Shown here: in pieces, positions 40,881 to 52,118 of the stretch
Numbering within the stretch: position 1 is the stretch's first letter
Layout of the letters: the number at the start of each line of letters is the position of its first letter
NCBI GenBank assembly: GCA_030710605.1
Contig: CP092863.1
Span: 143,436,623 to 143,500,622, forward strand
DNA length: 64,000 nt
DNA from: Cordylochernes scorpioides
Taxonomy: Eukaryota > Arthropoda > Arachnida > Pseudoscorpiones > Chernetidae
Reading direction: 5' to 3'
Translations under genes and position numbers: made by a program
The notes under the pieces: model-generated
What the model was told of the DNA's origin: nothing
Databases searched by the model: none
Seen by the model: the letters and a program-made list of their open reading frames with translations, nothing else

Positions 40881-41226
40881 CAGCAGGTCGCGCGCCCCAG
40901 GTGAGCCACTAGACGTCTTCTAAGCTTATTGGGCGATGAACCATCTAATATATACAATCTAAACAGAGTAAATATAATCAAAATAAAAGTGATATATGTA
41001 AATGACTATTGAAATTAAGAGATATCAAATTAATTAAAGAAAAAGTGATATATGTAAATGACTAAGTGATATATGTAAATGACTAATGAAAATTAAGAGA
41101 TATCGAATTAATTAAACAAATAAAATATCATGAAAATTGAAATAACTGTGTAACAAATATACAAATAGTAGTAATAGATATCCGATTAAAAATGGAATAA
41201 AATAACCATGTAAATAGCATAATCAT

Positions 41227-41676
41227 CTAAGAGGTTCTAAATTGGGTATATATATCTGGCAAGTCAATCTTTCTATTGATACTATTTTTATTCTCTAATG
41301 AGCTCCAGCTTTCTAAAAATAAACGGCAATGTTTTTCTTTGATGTTTTGATGAATTATAGATGTGTGATCGAAGTCTGGAGTGTGACTATTGTTGAATGC
41401 ATGATCTACTAGTAGAGATGTCGGGTTATGGCGCTTTAGTGCGGATTTGTGTTGGTTAATTCTTTCAGATAAAGGTTTGCTGGTTTCTCCTATGTATATT
41501 GCCTGGCAGGATTTGCATGGTATTTTATAAACCACATTCGCTCTATCTTCTGGCTTGTAGATTTGTTTTGTATCAGGGTGACGGAATACCCTTGGTATAC
41601 CAGGCCAATGTTCTAGTAATTCTGTAATTGGAGTTGTACTAGATTTCTCTATAAGATGTAGAAACTCACTGGCTTA
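41227..41676 (-). pseudogene. Penelope-like element, GIY-YIG fragment
   Basis: The open stretch of 150 residues (about 100 of them from VVYKIPCKSCQ) has VYKIPCKSCQAIYIGETSKP followed by LSERINQHKSALKRH, the GIY-YIG endonuclease signature with the CxxC found in Penelope-like retroelements. It is the C-terminal end of the polyprotein; the reverse transcriptase part is absent and a stop precedes the fragment. Penelope elements are known carriers of hammerhead motifs. Block 2 retains only the upstream 80 bp (61941-62045). Confidence 0.82.
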
Positions 41677-41790
41677 ACTGTCACCGAGATGGTACATGGA
41701 GCTCAAGACAGAGATGGCTGGCGTCGTGTTTGGGATGTAATATGTACAGTACAACGTTTGATCGCGAATAAAATTATTTATAAAAAAATA

Positions 41791-41935
41791 CAGTTAAACC
41801 TCTCTATAGCGCCCCCTTTTGGGACTCACCAAATTGGGTGCTAAAGACAGGTCACTTTTAATGTAAAATGTTTAAATCGGGCGCTATAGAGAGGAAGGCG
41901 TTATTTAGAGGGGGCTCTATAGACAGGTTTAACTG
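41791..41935. mobile_element. pogo/Tigger-like MITE, copy 3
   Basis: Inverted ends CAGTTAAACCTCTCTATAGC and TA flanks; shorter than copy 1 by an internal deletion. Its counterpart in block 2 is 62142-62285. Confidence 0.8.
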
Positions 41936-42235
41936 TATATGCGTGTAGAATAGTAGTTGAAAATGATGCAATAAGTTTAATATGTAAATATGTTAAAACA
42001 GCTTATTAAAAAATCTTGTGAAATTTAAACTGTACATACATAAGCGTAGAAATCATTAATATTTGTCAAAAAAAGGATAAACAGTACTGTAAATTGAAAG
42101 AAGCAAGACGATGAAGCTATATCAAAACTTAAATAACTCCAATGGAAGTGTTACCTAAAAATTAATAAATATATATTTTTTGTGTATTTTTTTTCTTTTT
42201 ATATATTTAAAGTTATGATTTGAAATAGAATGATA
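41936..42235. other. AT-rich, no gene
   Basis: Part of the duplication; nothing else seen. Confidence 0.4.
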
Positions 42236-42237
42236 AA

Positions 42238-42480
42238 GAAAAAAGGCATCTCCTTTTGATGCAACTATAAGTTGCTGATGGCTTGCGCCATTTATCAAAA
42301 TAAACATAAACTATTCTCGTTGAATTTTAATTTTATTCCAGAATTGGTCAAATAGATAGTTGATATTTATTTCGATAGATGGCGCAACCCATCAGTAACT
42401 TTCAGTTGTATGATAAAGAAATTACTTTTCAATAATTTATGCAACTTATCTCAGTACAATATCACAATTGTACACTTGTA
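42238..42480. repeat. Family A inverted pair
   Basis: GGCTTGCGCCATTTATC and, inverted, GATAGATGGCGCAACCCATC face each other; no hammerhead part is kept. Confidence 0.7.
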
Positions 42481-42602
42481 CTATTTTTTACAGAACGATA
42501 AATGTTATTTTTTTTTGTATTTTATGTAATGAAGTAAAAAAAGGTTAAATTAATTATAAAGAGTGTGTTAGCAATATAAACATCTATTGAGGTTCAGGAT
42601 AA

Positions 42603-42650
42603 CCTCGTAAAAGATGGACGATTGGTCCATAGAAATATTGGATGAATAAA
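42603..42650 (+). repeat. Hammerhead-like motif P2, copy 2
   Basis: CTCGTAAAAGATGGACGATT, GGTCCATAGAAATATTGG. It lies downstream of gene C as copy 1 lies downstream of gene B. Confidence 0.5.
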
Positions 42651-43060
42651 AACTTTCATCAAATTTAAAATGAACCTTATTTAAACAATAAAATGTTAAT
42701 AAATATGTAATGTATAACTGAAATGTGTTTTCAATAATATATTAGAGTGGAAAATTGAGCGAGACAAAATTAAAATAAAGAAAAAATTTTAATAAATAAA
42801 AATCAATAATAAATACAATATCAAAATGATATATATGTCCAAAAAAAAAAAAAACATGTTTCATAATTACATAGTCTAGGTGAATAGCTTCCTTGTGTTA
42901 GGTCGATTCTTTTGAAAGGTTATTTTCTTTTTTTTTGTGCTATTAGTACCGAATATTTTCGTGTTTTTGAAATACTTCTGATATTCCATATTACCAAAGG
43001 ATCATTAGCCAACTTGATGTCATATATATATATATATATATGTAGGAAGTAAATGTTGTT

Positions 43061-45757
43061 CTATTGAGGATGAAGGAAGTTACAGGCGTCACCCAATCTA
43101 CAATATCCTCTGGCGAAATGTCGGCACGGAACTCTTGGTATAAACTTTCTGTTGGGATCTGTTCTGTTGGCAGGGAGGGTATTGGTAGATTTCTGTGGAT
43201 ATTTATTAAATTGTTGTGGAATGTATGAACTATTTTGTGGCACATTCTGGAAGTGATTTGGTAATTGTTGGATCCCTGATTGTTGGTGTTGGTTTCCTAT
43301 TTGTTGGTGTTGGAATCCTGATTGTTGGTGTTGGAATCCTGATTGTTGATCTTGGAATCCACATTGTGGCTGTTGGAATCCATTTTGTTGGTGTTGAATT
43401 CCTGATTGTTGGAATCCTGAATGTTGGAATCCGAATTGTGGATTTTGAAACAATGATTGTGGTTGTTTAGACCCTGTTTCGGAATGTTGAGATCCTGTTT
43501 TAGACAGCTGAGACCATTTTTGTGAATATTGAGACCCTGTTTGTGACTGTTGTACGTCTTGTTGTGGTATTTGGTATTTATAAAGTTGGGATTGCATTAC
43601 TGGACCACCATCATTTAAACATGTCTGCTCTATCGTCGAAATAGGACTCTCCTGTATATTGTTTGTATTTTTAGCTTCTTTATTTCTTGCGGCGACACAA
43701 TTTAAATTGTGAAAATTGCTAGGATGACTTATGAAAGCTCTAGCCAATGAGTCTGGAATGTTTGCGCCCGGAGTCATGGTAAAAGTGACGTACTCAGTTT
43801 CCAGGGCCTTAGATTTTGATGAGGTGAGAACAGGACTCAAATGGTTCTTGGCTGGCGGTGTTGGATTGTCAATAATGGGAAGAGAATTTGACATACCCAC
43901 TGAATTGATCGCCTTCTTAAGATGTTCCCAATTTAGATTTTCCAAGTTGGGAATAACGTCTTTACCATTTGAAGATACTTCGGTAGATGCAACGTTCTTA
44001 TTTATAGATACCATGGAGGTATCTCCATTTTCTATCTTTTGCTTCTTAATTGGTGATGGCTTATCAAGGAATTCCATTTTTCTTTTCGTTGCTTTATTTG
44101 TACTTTGGACAGGACTCAAATGTTTCATGGCTGGCGGTGTTGGATTGTCAATAATTGGAAGGGAATTTGTCATACCCACTGAATTGATTGCGTTTTTAAG
44201 ATGTTCCCAATTTACATTTTCCAAGTTGGGGATAATTGGAATGGGATCATTCAACAAATCTATTTGTTTGCTATCAGATTCCTGATGTATTTGAAGTGAT
44301 ATCTGTAATGGAGAATTTATTTCTATGTCTTCACTTTTTATTACAATCTTTTCAAGAGGAGGTGAAATTGTAATAGGCTCGGGTGTCCTACATGGTAAAC
44401 TTGTCTTCATATGGTTTTCCTGTTTTTCCTTATAATATCCAAGTGCTCGCCTTTTTATATTCTTTTTCTTAATATCAAGGGCGATATTTTTACAGACATC
44501 TCTTTCTCCGAGAATTACCTCGAAATATCGTTCTTCTACAAGATCATCCTTCCAATGAACTTTCTTTTTTACGATAGACTTCGTGTAAATGTTGAGGATT
44601 GGTTTTAGAGTCGAATTCTTTATCTCAGAATCTTGTATATTGTTTTCAAGAACTTTCATTTTTTGCTCTTCGTCTTTATCATTTGAAGATACGTCGGTAG
44701 ATGCAACGTTCTTATTTATAGATACCATGGAGGTATCTACATTTTCTATCTTTTGCTTCTTAATTGGTGATGGATTTTCTGAGAATTCCAATTTTCTTTT
44801 TAATGCTTGATTTGTACTTTGGGCTAGCAAATCGGAATTTTCGCTAATGTTCGAATTTGAATTTTCACCATCGTCTTTCAAATTTTTTGACAATTCTATT
44901 TGCGAATCTGGTGAAGATAATTCAGCAGAAATTTCACAAATGTTTTTATTCCGGATCTCAGAATCATGTTTACTATTTACAAGAACTTCCATTTGTTCTT
45001 CTTCTTTATCATTTACAGAAACTTTGGTTGATTCAATATTCTTTATTTCCATATGGGTATTTTCTTTTTCAATCTTCTGCTTTTTAATAGCTGATGGATT
45101 ATCAGGGGATTCCAATTTTCTTTTTAAATATTTGGTTGTACTTGATCCTGAGGAAGAGGAATGTTCGCCAAAAATCGAATTTAGATCTTCAGCTTCTTTT
45201 TTTGTATTCTCTTTCAATTCAATTTGCGTATCTAAAGAATCTGAAAGAAGGATTTCTTGATTTGAATTAATCTCAGACGAATTGGCTTCAATTAGTATTT
45301 TTTTATTCTTCTTTTGAATCGGCTTAGATATTTTTATTTTTTTATTTGCAGAGAAAGTTTTTTTGTTTACCTTTGTCCATTTGTTGACAATGTCTTCGGC
45401 TAAATCTTTTATTTCTTTACAATCTTTTTTAATATAAGATTCAACTTTTTTAGGAATTGGACTTTGTTTCAAAAGTTCAAGAGTGATAGGAATTATTTTA
45501 TAAACTTTTAAAATTTCCACGATGTAATTTTCAACATTTCTCTTTGGTGGATTTGATATCCAGTATTTTAGCGTTTCCCATAATCCATTTTCGATCAACA
45601 TTTCAAGTACATTTTCATCTGTAACTTGAAGCATTTGGCAATAGCTCAATCGGTTTTTAAAACTCTTCGAATTTCTTTTAATTAAATTTGCCAAATTTTT
45701 GTCATTTTTGAAACCTCCATTTGTAGATAAACCTTGAGTCAAAATTCTACTTTCCAT
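43061..45757 (-). CDS. PPP1R10-like: PNUTS-like protein C, intact
   Basis: The protein has 898 residues in one exon. Residues about 20-130 form a TFIIS-N-like helical domain (IENGLWETLKYWI). Three basic nuclear-localisation-like motifs of the type KRKLE...PIKKQKIE lie at 211-229, 319-338 and 557-575. KKVHWKDDLVEERYFEV (398-414) is the RVxF-type PP1-docking region, followed by RTPEPITISPPLEK. Residues 507-550 are repeated at 601-643 (IPNLENxNWEHLKxAINSVG). The tail from about 700 is Gln-rich, and CRHFARGYCRLGDACNFLH near the end is a CCCH zinc finger (spacing 7-5-3). Order and motifs match PNUTS. It should tether PP1 in the nucleus; the lack of introns suggests a retrogene origin. Best candidate functional gene of the window. 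Confidence 0.88.
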   Translation of the reverse strand: MESRILTQGLSTNGGFKNDKNLANLIKRNSKSFKNRLSYCQMLQVTDENVLEMLIENGLWETLKYWISNPPKRNVENYIVEILKVYKIIPITLELLKQSPIPKKVESYIKKDCKEIKDLAEDIVNKWTKVNKKTFSANKKIKISKPIQKKNKKILIEANSSEINSNQEILLSDSLDTQIELKENTKKEAEDLNSIFGEHSSSSGSSTTKYLKRKLESPDNPSAIKKQKIEKENTHMEIKNIESTKVSVNDKEEEQMEVLVNSKHDSEIRNKNICEISAELSSPDSQIELSKNLKDDGENSNSNISENSDLLAQSTNQALKRKLEFSENPSPIKKQKIENVDTSMVSINKNVASTDVSSNDKDEEQKMKVLENNIQDSEIKNSTLKPILNIYTKSIVKKKVHWKDDLVEERYFEVILGERDVCKNIALDIKKKNIKRRALGYYKEKQENHMKTSLPCRTPEPITISPPLEKIVIKSEDIEINSPLQISLQIHQESDSKQIDLLNDPIPIIPNLENVNWEHLKNAINSVGMTNSLPIIDNPTPPAMKHLSPVQSTNKATKRKMEFLDKPSPIKKQKIENGDTSMVSINKNVASTEVSSNGKDVIPNLENLNWEHLKKAINSVGMSNSLPIIDNPTPPAKNHLSPVLTSSKSKALETEYVTFTMTPGANIPDSLARAFISHPSNFHNLNCVAARNKEAKNTNNIQESPISTIEQTCLNDGGPVMQSQLYKYQIPQQDVQQSQTGSQYSQKWSQLSKTGSQHSETGSKQPQSLFQNPQFGFQHSGFQQSGIQHQQNGFQQPQCGFQDQQSGFQHQQSGFQHQQIGNQHQQSGIQQLPNHFQNVPQNSSYIPQQFNKYPQKSTNTLPANRTDPNRKFIPRVPCRHFARGYCRLGDACNFLHPQ

Positions 45758-46318
45758 TGTTTCGTTTAGAGAATAATTTATTTATAAACGTTGATAAATA
45801 TACTTTATATTAATACCTATATGCAAATATATTCTATATATGCAATATACTGGATTCAAATTGATTTTTTATAAGATATATATATATATTACCAATTATA
45901 ATATATATAAGATATAAACGGAATACAAGTTTGATGAAACGATTAATTTAGTTAATTCAGGTTATCTGAAATTATACGAAATATTTTTATATCGTTATAT
46001 ATTTTTTTTACAGAAGAGATAACATGAAAGACAAGCATAAAACATTGGGTGTAGGACAATATATAAATAATGAATTCAAAATAATGATAAAAATATTAAA
46101 TCTGTTACAAAATAATTTTAAAATTTTATAAAATTTAATATATTTTGTTTATTATTTATATAATTAATTTAGACTTCTCTGAAGCCACGTACAGAAGTCA
46201 CCCGGGCTGATATCTTCTTGGTTTGATTTACTATATCAGTGGAAGTCTATTTCATGTTATATAAAATATTAAAATTAGAAATACATTCTAAGAGCTATTT
46301 TTTAATTTAAATATATAT
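45758..46318. other. AT-rich upstream flank of gene C
   Basis: No TATA box or other promoter element could be singled out in this AT-rich DNA. Confidence 0.4.
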
Positions 46319-46319
46319 A

Positions 46320-46475
46320 CAGTTAAACCAGTCTATAGCGCCCCCTATAAATAGCGCCTTCCTCTCTATAGCGCCCGATTTTAAATACATAGTACGATGC
46401 GATTTACATTAAAAGTGATCTGTCTATAGCACCCTATTTTGGTGAGTCTCAAGAGGGGGCGCTTTAGAAAACTTG
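46320..46475. mobile_element. pogo/Tigger-like MITE, copy 4
   Basis: Inverted orientation relative to copy 1; the right end is degenerate. Confidence 0.7.
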
Positions 46476-46729
46476 AATAGCGGCTCGTTCAATGAACGGG
46501 TCTGGAATAATTAGAATAACGGCTCGTTCAACGGAAGACAGTAGAAGTTTGATATATGTGTGAAAAAAAAAAAAAAACATTCGCGTCTCAATGTTTTCAT
46601 TTGTTATATATAGTTGGTGCGTTATTGTTTTGTATTAAATATCAATTCACCTTGACAATAATGTATTCAGTAGAGAGTGGATGTAAGTTCCATGAGTATT
46701 GTTTAACCAATGTTCATTAGACAAACTTT

Positions 46730-46776
46730 CACTCAGGTGAACAAACCGGGCGAAGCCGGGCACACATATTCGCTAG
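46730..46776 (+). mobile_element. Helitron 3' end
   Basis: Hairpin CCGGGCGAAGCCGG and terminal CTAG followed by T, as in the other short Helitrons. The 5' end was not located. Confidence 0.6.
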
Positions 46777-47059
46777 TATTTATAAATATAGAGGATATAT
46801 ATAAAGAATGTAAATATATATTTTGAAGGTTCAAATTCGGATATGATGATTTTGGCACATGATTAATCTATAAATTCAGTAAAAAAACGTTTATTTTTTA
46901 AAGACTCAGTGATTTGACGCTGTTCTGGAATGTTAACAGACAAGCTTCTACTGGAACATTACAAAGGGAATAAGATCGCAGGGGTTCTGAGTTATAAATT
47001 GTTAATATTATAGTTAACATAAGGAGATTACCTGCCATCTATACATAAGAATTGTAAGC
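46777..47059. other. No feature seen
   Basis: AT-rich, nothing supported. Confidence 0.4.
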
Positions 47060-47335
47060 ATTATAAAACACAAATGTTTATTTTTTCAAACACAAAACAA
47101 ACTATTCTACTGTCCGTACTGCGATGAAAAAATATATTGGGAGAGCTTAGCTCATCAATGGTGAACCCTTCCAACGGTTTTGCCAATTTAATCTACCAGA
47201 CCGCTTCTCTTAGAGCTCCAATACTGTATTGCTGCTTATATAGGCTGTAATGAAGTGTGGAATCATAGAATGGTATTTAAGCAAACTATAGACATAAGCT
47301 TTTAGGACAGTAGAATTACATATAAATATTTGTAT
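47060..47335. repeat. Interspersed repeat R, copy 2
   Basis: Homologous to 22990-23285 over its length. Confidence 0.65.
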
Positions 47336-47382
47336 CGAGCAATGCTCTTTCTTATAATAGTTAATAATAGTAATAAACGTCA

Positions 47383-47470
47383 AAACTTGACGCCATCTAA
47401 TGACCGTCGCCGCAATCTAGCGGCTTTAGGTCGGTGACAATTCCATGACACCAGATTTGGCTTTAACGAG
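47383..47470 (-). repeat. Family B fragment
   Basis: GACGCCATCTAATGACCGTC and AGGTCGGTGACAA match the left part of the family B unit; no hammerhead. Confidence 0.65.
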
Positions 47471-47837
47471 TGAAGTTATCTTTATTTCTATAGATTATTT
47501 GTTTTACTTATTCTTTTAATGTCCTAATAAGGTTTTCTTGTATACAAATTAAATCATAAAATTAAATGTGTGATTAGATTTTTCTTCCTTTGCAGAGACT
47601 CCGTGGTAAATCCATGTATAAGAAATTTCTCTTCCTCCAATTTACCCAGAAATCTTATTCAAAATTTCCTGTATATAAATTTCATATTACCATTGAATGT
47701 AATTAGCTTCAAAAATAATAATACCATTTCTTATTACTGGTACTATTACTTTTACTCTTGCATGTACACTACATTTCTGTGTTTGAAGAACCGGTATAAG
47801 ATTAAAAGGTCTTTATAAAGCTTTTTATAGTTGTTTT
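47471..47837. other. AT-rich, no gene
   Basis: A short open frame at 47570-47818 has no recognisable domain. Confidence 0.4.
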
Positions 47838-48012
47838 TAATACAATATAATGCGGCTTTTGATTGTAGAACGACATTTGAAAACCCTTCACAATTCATCC
47901 TTTCATACTTCATCCATAAGGTTAGAAATAATCGTTATTTCTCCTTAAAATGAATTTAGATTTTTCGTTTAAAAGAAACACATGCGGGATAATTTTCAAA
48001 TGTCGTTTTATG
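47838..48012. repeat. Foldback family F, copy 3 (partial)
   Basis: Left arm shortened, right arm complete (CACATGCGGGATAATTTTCA). Confidence 0.7.
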
Positions 48013-48625
48013 GTTGTTTTTATTGTAAAAATAATCTTAAAATGTAATACGGACTAATGAACTAGTAATATATTTATATAATATTAATAAATTAACATTT
48101 GTTAAATCAATTTATAGATTGGGTAAACATCCACTCGAGCAGAACTTATGGAAATTTAGATCATTCAGCTAGTGGGTTTGTGTATAGAAGACGTTCCCAT
48201 TATATTATAATATATTTATAGGTTTCTCAACATATGAAGTTTCAGATTAGATTCAACATAGTCAAACCATAATATAAATATTTCCTATGTTATAGTTCAA
48301 ACCACATCTGAATAGGCCGAGTATATCTTGAGTTATTTGTAAATATCTCACGTATAGATGCACGTACATTACTCAATATATACCTAATAGATAGATGAAA
48401 TCGCCGAATGTCGTGGTCCATTTGGATGAAGAAAGTTAAGACTAGAACGCGGCTGATTCCACACTCGTCTTTTCAGTGATACGCTAACCTATGTACGGTG
48501 TGGCCACTGGACATGTGTCGGACCTGGAGGCTGTTGTTGGGTTCTGTGCTACCTGGAGTATAGGAGCTCTATCTATGCTTCCTTCTTGTAGTGAAACTGT
48601 ATAAGACCGGTGGTCTTGATAAATG
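48013..48625. other. Unannotated stretch
   Basis: GACATGTGTCGGACCTGGAGG near 48518 recurs at 49878 on the other side of the mariner, so the transposon seems to sit between two copies of a host repeat. Confidence 0.45.
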
Positions 48626-49855
48626 GAAAATATGGTTCACTTATGCCGACAAGCTCGGCCATTTTCAATGTTCACTTAATTGTTGACAGCTTCTTTGCTT
48701 GCAGGTGTTTTGGATCGTCTTCAATTTTTTACCCATTAAAAAAAATGGATCAAATAACCTGTATCAATTTTGTGTGAAAAAACGAAATTAAGTGAGCGGA
48801 TGCATTCCGAATGTTGACTGTGGCATACGGAGAAGCTACCTTGGACCGAAGCAACGTTTATCGGTGGTACAAAATGTTCTCAGAAGGCCCAGAAGATGTG
48901 AACGACGAAGAGCCTGCCGGACGCCCGAGCACTTCAACAACAGACGAAATAATTAATGAAGTGGAGAAAATAATATTGGCCAATCGTCGAATCACCGGTA
49001 GAGAAGTTGCTGAGGACCTAAACATATCGATTGGCTCGTACCATTCGATTTTTATCAATGATTTGGGCATGAGACGGGTCGCCGCGAAATTCGTACCAAA
49101 TTTGCTCAATTGCGACCAAAAACAGCATCGCATGAACATTGCTAATGAGATGTTGGACTCTGTCCGCGGCGACCCAAATTTGCTCCAGAGGGTCATAACT
49201 GGTGACGAAGCGTGGGTTTATGGTTATGACGTGGAAACCAAAGCTCAATCATCTCATTGGAAGCTGCCGCACAAACAAGGCCGAAAAAAGCGCGCCAAGT
49301 TCGGTCGAATGTGAAGGTTTTGCTGACAGTTTTCTTCGATTGCAGGGGCGTGGTGCATCGTGAGTTCTTGCTACAGGGTAGAAACGGTTAATAAGGAATA
49401 TTACCTGCAAGTTATGTGCAATTTGCGCGAAGCAATCCGCCAGAAACGCCCGGATTTGTGGAAGAACAAAAATTGGCTTTTGCACCACGATAACGCCCCT
49501 GCTCACACATCGTTGTTTGTGCGCGACCTTTTGGCCAAAAACAACACACTAATGATGCCGCAGACACCGTATTCCCCAGATCTGGCCCCCTGTGACTTTT
49601 TCTTGTTCCATAAACTGAAGAGGCCCATGAAAGGACGACGTTACGCTACGCTTGACGAGATAAAGACGGCATCGAAGGAGGAGTTGAAAAATATTTTTAA
49701 AAATGATTTTTTGAATGCTTCGAAGATTGGAAAAACCGTTGGCACAAGTGTATAATATCTCATGGGGATTACTTTGAAGGGGACAAAATAGGTATTCATG
49801 AATAAATAAATAATTTTTGAAAAAACACAAAGGTCGCGATACTTTTTGAACACAA
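48626..49855 (+). mobile_element. mariner transposon, copy 2, inactive
   Basis: Same family as 28855-30127, plus strand. The 3' terminal repeat (TCGCGATACTTTTTGAACAC) is present; the 5' end is truncated before the terminal repeat. Confidence 0.88.
48746..49755 (+). pseudogene. mariner transposase (DD34D), broken
   Basis: Start MDQITCIN at 48746, with a frameshift near 48775 and a stop at 48796. The long open part (48811-49314) has the DNA-binding domain and VITGDEAWVYGYD. A 1-nt deletion near 49271 and an insertion near 49383 separate it from the catalytic HHDNAPAHTS and YSPDLAPCDFFLF, with 34 residues between the second and third Asp. The C-terminus is complete to 49755. It is less damaged than copy 1. 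Confidence 0.9.
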
Positions 49856-50103
49856 CTCGTATGTATGGTGTGGTCACTGGACATGTGTCAGACCTGGAGG
49901 ATGTTGTTGGTTTCTATGTTGCTTGGATTATAGGAGCTCATGCTTTGGTGCAAATAAATATACTGGCAATATGTCTCTTTACAATAATATCATTAAATAT
50001 TATCTCTACAAGTATACAGAGATGATATTGGATGATAATATTTAAAGAAACACTTTGCCAGTAAATTTATTTGTACAATATTTTAACTTTTAATTATTTA
50101 AAA

Positions 50104-50463
50104 CTAGCGAACCCGGCCAAGCGTTACTGTGGCTAAGTTGTAATATGTTAAATTAATATTATACTAAACTATTCAGTACAGTAAAGTTAATATTCACTTA
50201 TAAAGATAAAAATGTTTTAGCCGATCTAAAGCCCTACGGGATTGAGAATGGAACGTTTCTGTATTACAAACACAGAATTTAAAAATATGTCTTAAAATTT
50301 GCTATAATTATTGTTATAAATATTATTTTAAAATAATTCGCCAGAAATCGTCCCGGTAGTATACAAAAAAAACTTCCCAAAGTTTCATCACGATCGGTTT
50401 GAGCGATGTAGAAGATTATCACTTACGAACGGACCAACAAACATTCATTTTTATATATATAGA
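50104..50463 (-). mobile_element. Non-autonomous Helitron, copy 2
   Basis: On the minus strand it starts TCTATATATATAAAAATGAA and ends GGGTTCGCTAG between A and T. No ORF. Confidence 0.72.
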
Positions 50464-50544
50464 TTCAAAGATTAAAAGTATACAATAAATAAATCATTCT
50501 TTTTTTCTATTTTTGAGAGTTAAGAAATTATACTAATTATTATA

Positions 50545-51964
50545 CACTGCGTGACATTGAAAATGGAACACCAAGAAATAGTGGCCAGAAAATTATGCAA
50601 ATTTCAGGGTAGACGCGCCTAACCGAGTTATGCAAATGATGTAAAATGCGCAGCTCTCGTGCGCACATGGAGTAAGATATAAGGGAAGGAACTTGTAGAA
50701 AGGACAGTATTCGTGTCGTTATTTCTTCAAGGAAAATCATTGTAGAAATTTTGTTCTTGTGTCAAAAGACACGTGTAATAACAGAGAATGCCAGGTCACC
50801 GTAAACGGAGGCAGTTCAAGCAGACAGACGCTTTTACGAGGGGCATGGTGATCGGACTGAAAAGGGCAGGTTGGTCCATACGTCAAATCGCAGCTGATAC
50901 ACACCTTGGTGCGTCCACGGTGCACCGACTGTGGAGAAGATGGTTGGAACAAGGAAATGTGGCAATTTATAGGAATGTCGGTGCAACCAGAGTGACGTCA
51001 GCACGTGTGGATCGGCGTATCCTTCGACAAGCAGTGGCGGCCCCACAAGCCACTTGTACCGCCATCCTGCAACATGTGCAAGACACCCTAGATCATTCCA
51101 TCTCGACCAGAACCATTTCCCGTCGATTGGTTGCTAATGGCTTGCACTCATGCCGTCCCCTAAGAAGACTGCCATTGACCCCCACCGAATAGGCGCCAAC
51201 GTTTGGAATGGTGCCGGGCTATATCGACGTGGATGACGGAATGCAACAGGGTCGTGTTCTCAGATGAGTCGCGTTTTTGCTTGTCCAGTGATAGTCGCCG
51301 TGTACGCGTGTGGCGTCGACGTGGAGAAAGGTCCAATCCGGCAGCAATTGTGGAACGCCCCACCGTGCGACAACGTGGAATTATGGTTTGGGGCGCAATC
51401 GCGTATGATTCCAGGTCACCTTTACTTCGTATTCGGGGCACTATGACGGCCCAACGATACGTTGATGATGTGCTGCGACCGGTGACACTCCCCTACCTTC
51501 AGGGGGTACCCAATGCCCTTTATCAGCAGGATAACGCCCGACCGCACACTGCTCGCATTAGTCAACAAGCTCTGCAAGATGTACAGATGCTTCCCTGGCC
51601 ACCGTACTCTCCTGATCTCTCACCAATCGAGCACGTCTGGGACATCATTGGACGCCGTTTGCATGCCTTGCCACAGCCGCGTTCAGAAGACGAACTGTGG
51701 CAAATGGTTGAGAGGGAATGGAGAGCCATCCCTCAGAACGCCATCCGTACTCTGATTGACTCTCTACCTAGACGTGTTGCTGCGTGCATCGCCGTCCGCG
51801 GTGGTCCTACTTGTTACTAAGCCGACGCCGTTCTCGCTCTGTATTATGACTATCATTTTGAAATAAAGATCACTTATTGTTCGTCCCTGTCTCTCTCTGT
51901 CTGCCGAGTTTCATCACTTTCTGGCCACTATTTCTTGGTGTTCCATTTTCAATGTCACGCAGTG
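50545..51964 (+). mobile_element. Tc1-like transposon with perfect 47-bp TIRs
   Basis: The element is 1420 bp, bounded by TA on both sides. Inverted ends begin CACTGCGTGACATTGAAAAT and are identical for 47 bp. The single gene is intact except for one small insertion, so this is a young copy. Confidence 0.93.
50788..51820 (+). pseudogene. Tc1 transposase, one frameshift
   Basis: The first frame (50788-51192) holds the paired-type helix-turn-helix domain (MPGHRKRRQFKQTDAFTRGM, GASTVHRLWRRW). A 2-nt insertion near 51189 creates a stop; the second frame (to 51820) has the catalytic domain with VVFSDESRF, YQQDNARPHTAR and PDLSPIEHVWD. By my count 32 residues lie between the second Asp and the Glu, two fewer than the usual Tc1 DD34E. 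An intact protein would bind the TIRs and cut and paste at TA. Confidence 0.9.
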
Positions 51965-52118
51965 TATACAGACTCTGAAAGACCTAGCTTCGCGCGTCGC
52001 TGCGATCTCTGGGTTATAATTAGACTATTTTGCTGTGATTTCAGAAAAAAAGTGAATAAAAACAAACTCTTCCATGGTACTACACAATTTACACTTTATT
52101 TATACTTGAACTATAATT

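Larger units (their letters stand above)
37278..43635. repeat. Segmental duplication block 1
   Basis: It is colinear and similarly oriented with 58445-64000, covering a PNUTS-like gene, array S, a Penelope fragment, a MITE, family A and the end of a second PNUTS-like gene. About 860 bp at 40740-41600 are absent from block 2. Block 2 ends with the window, so the full length is unknown. Confidence 0.92.
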
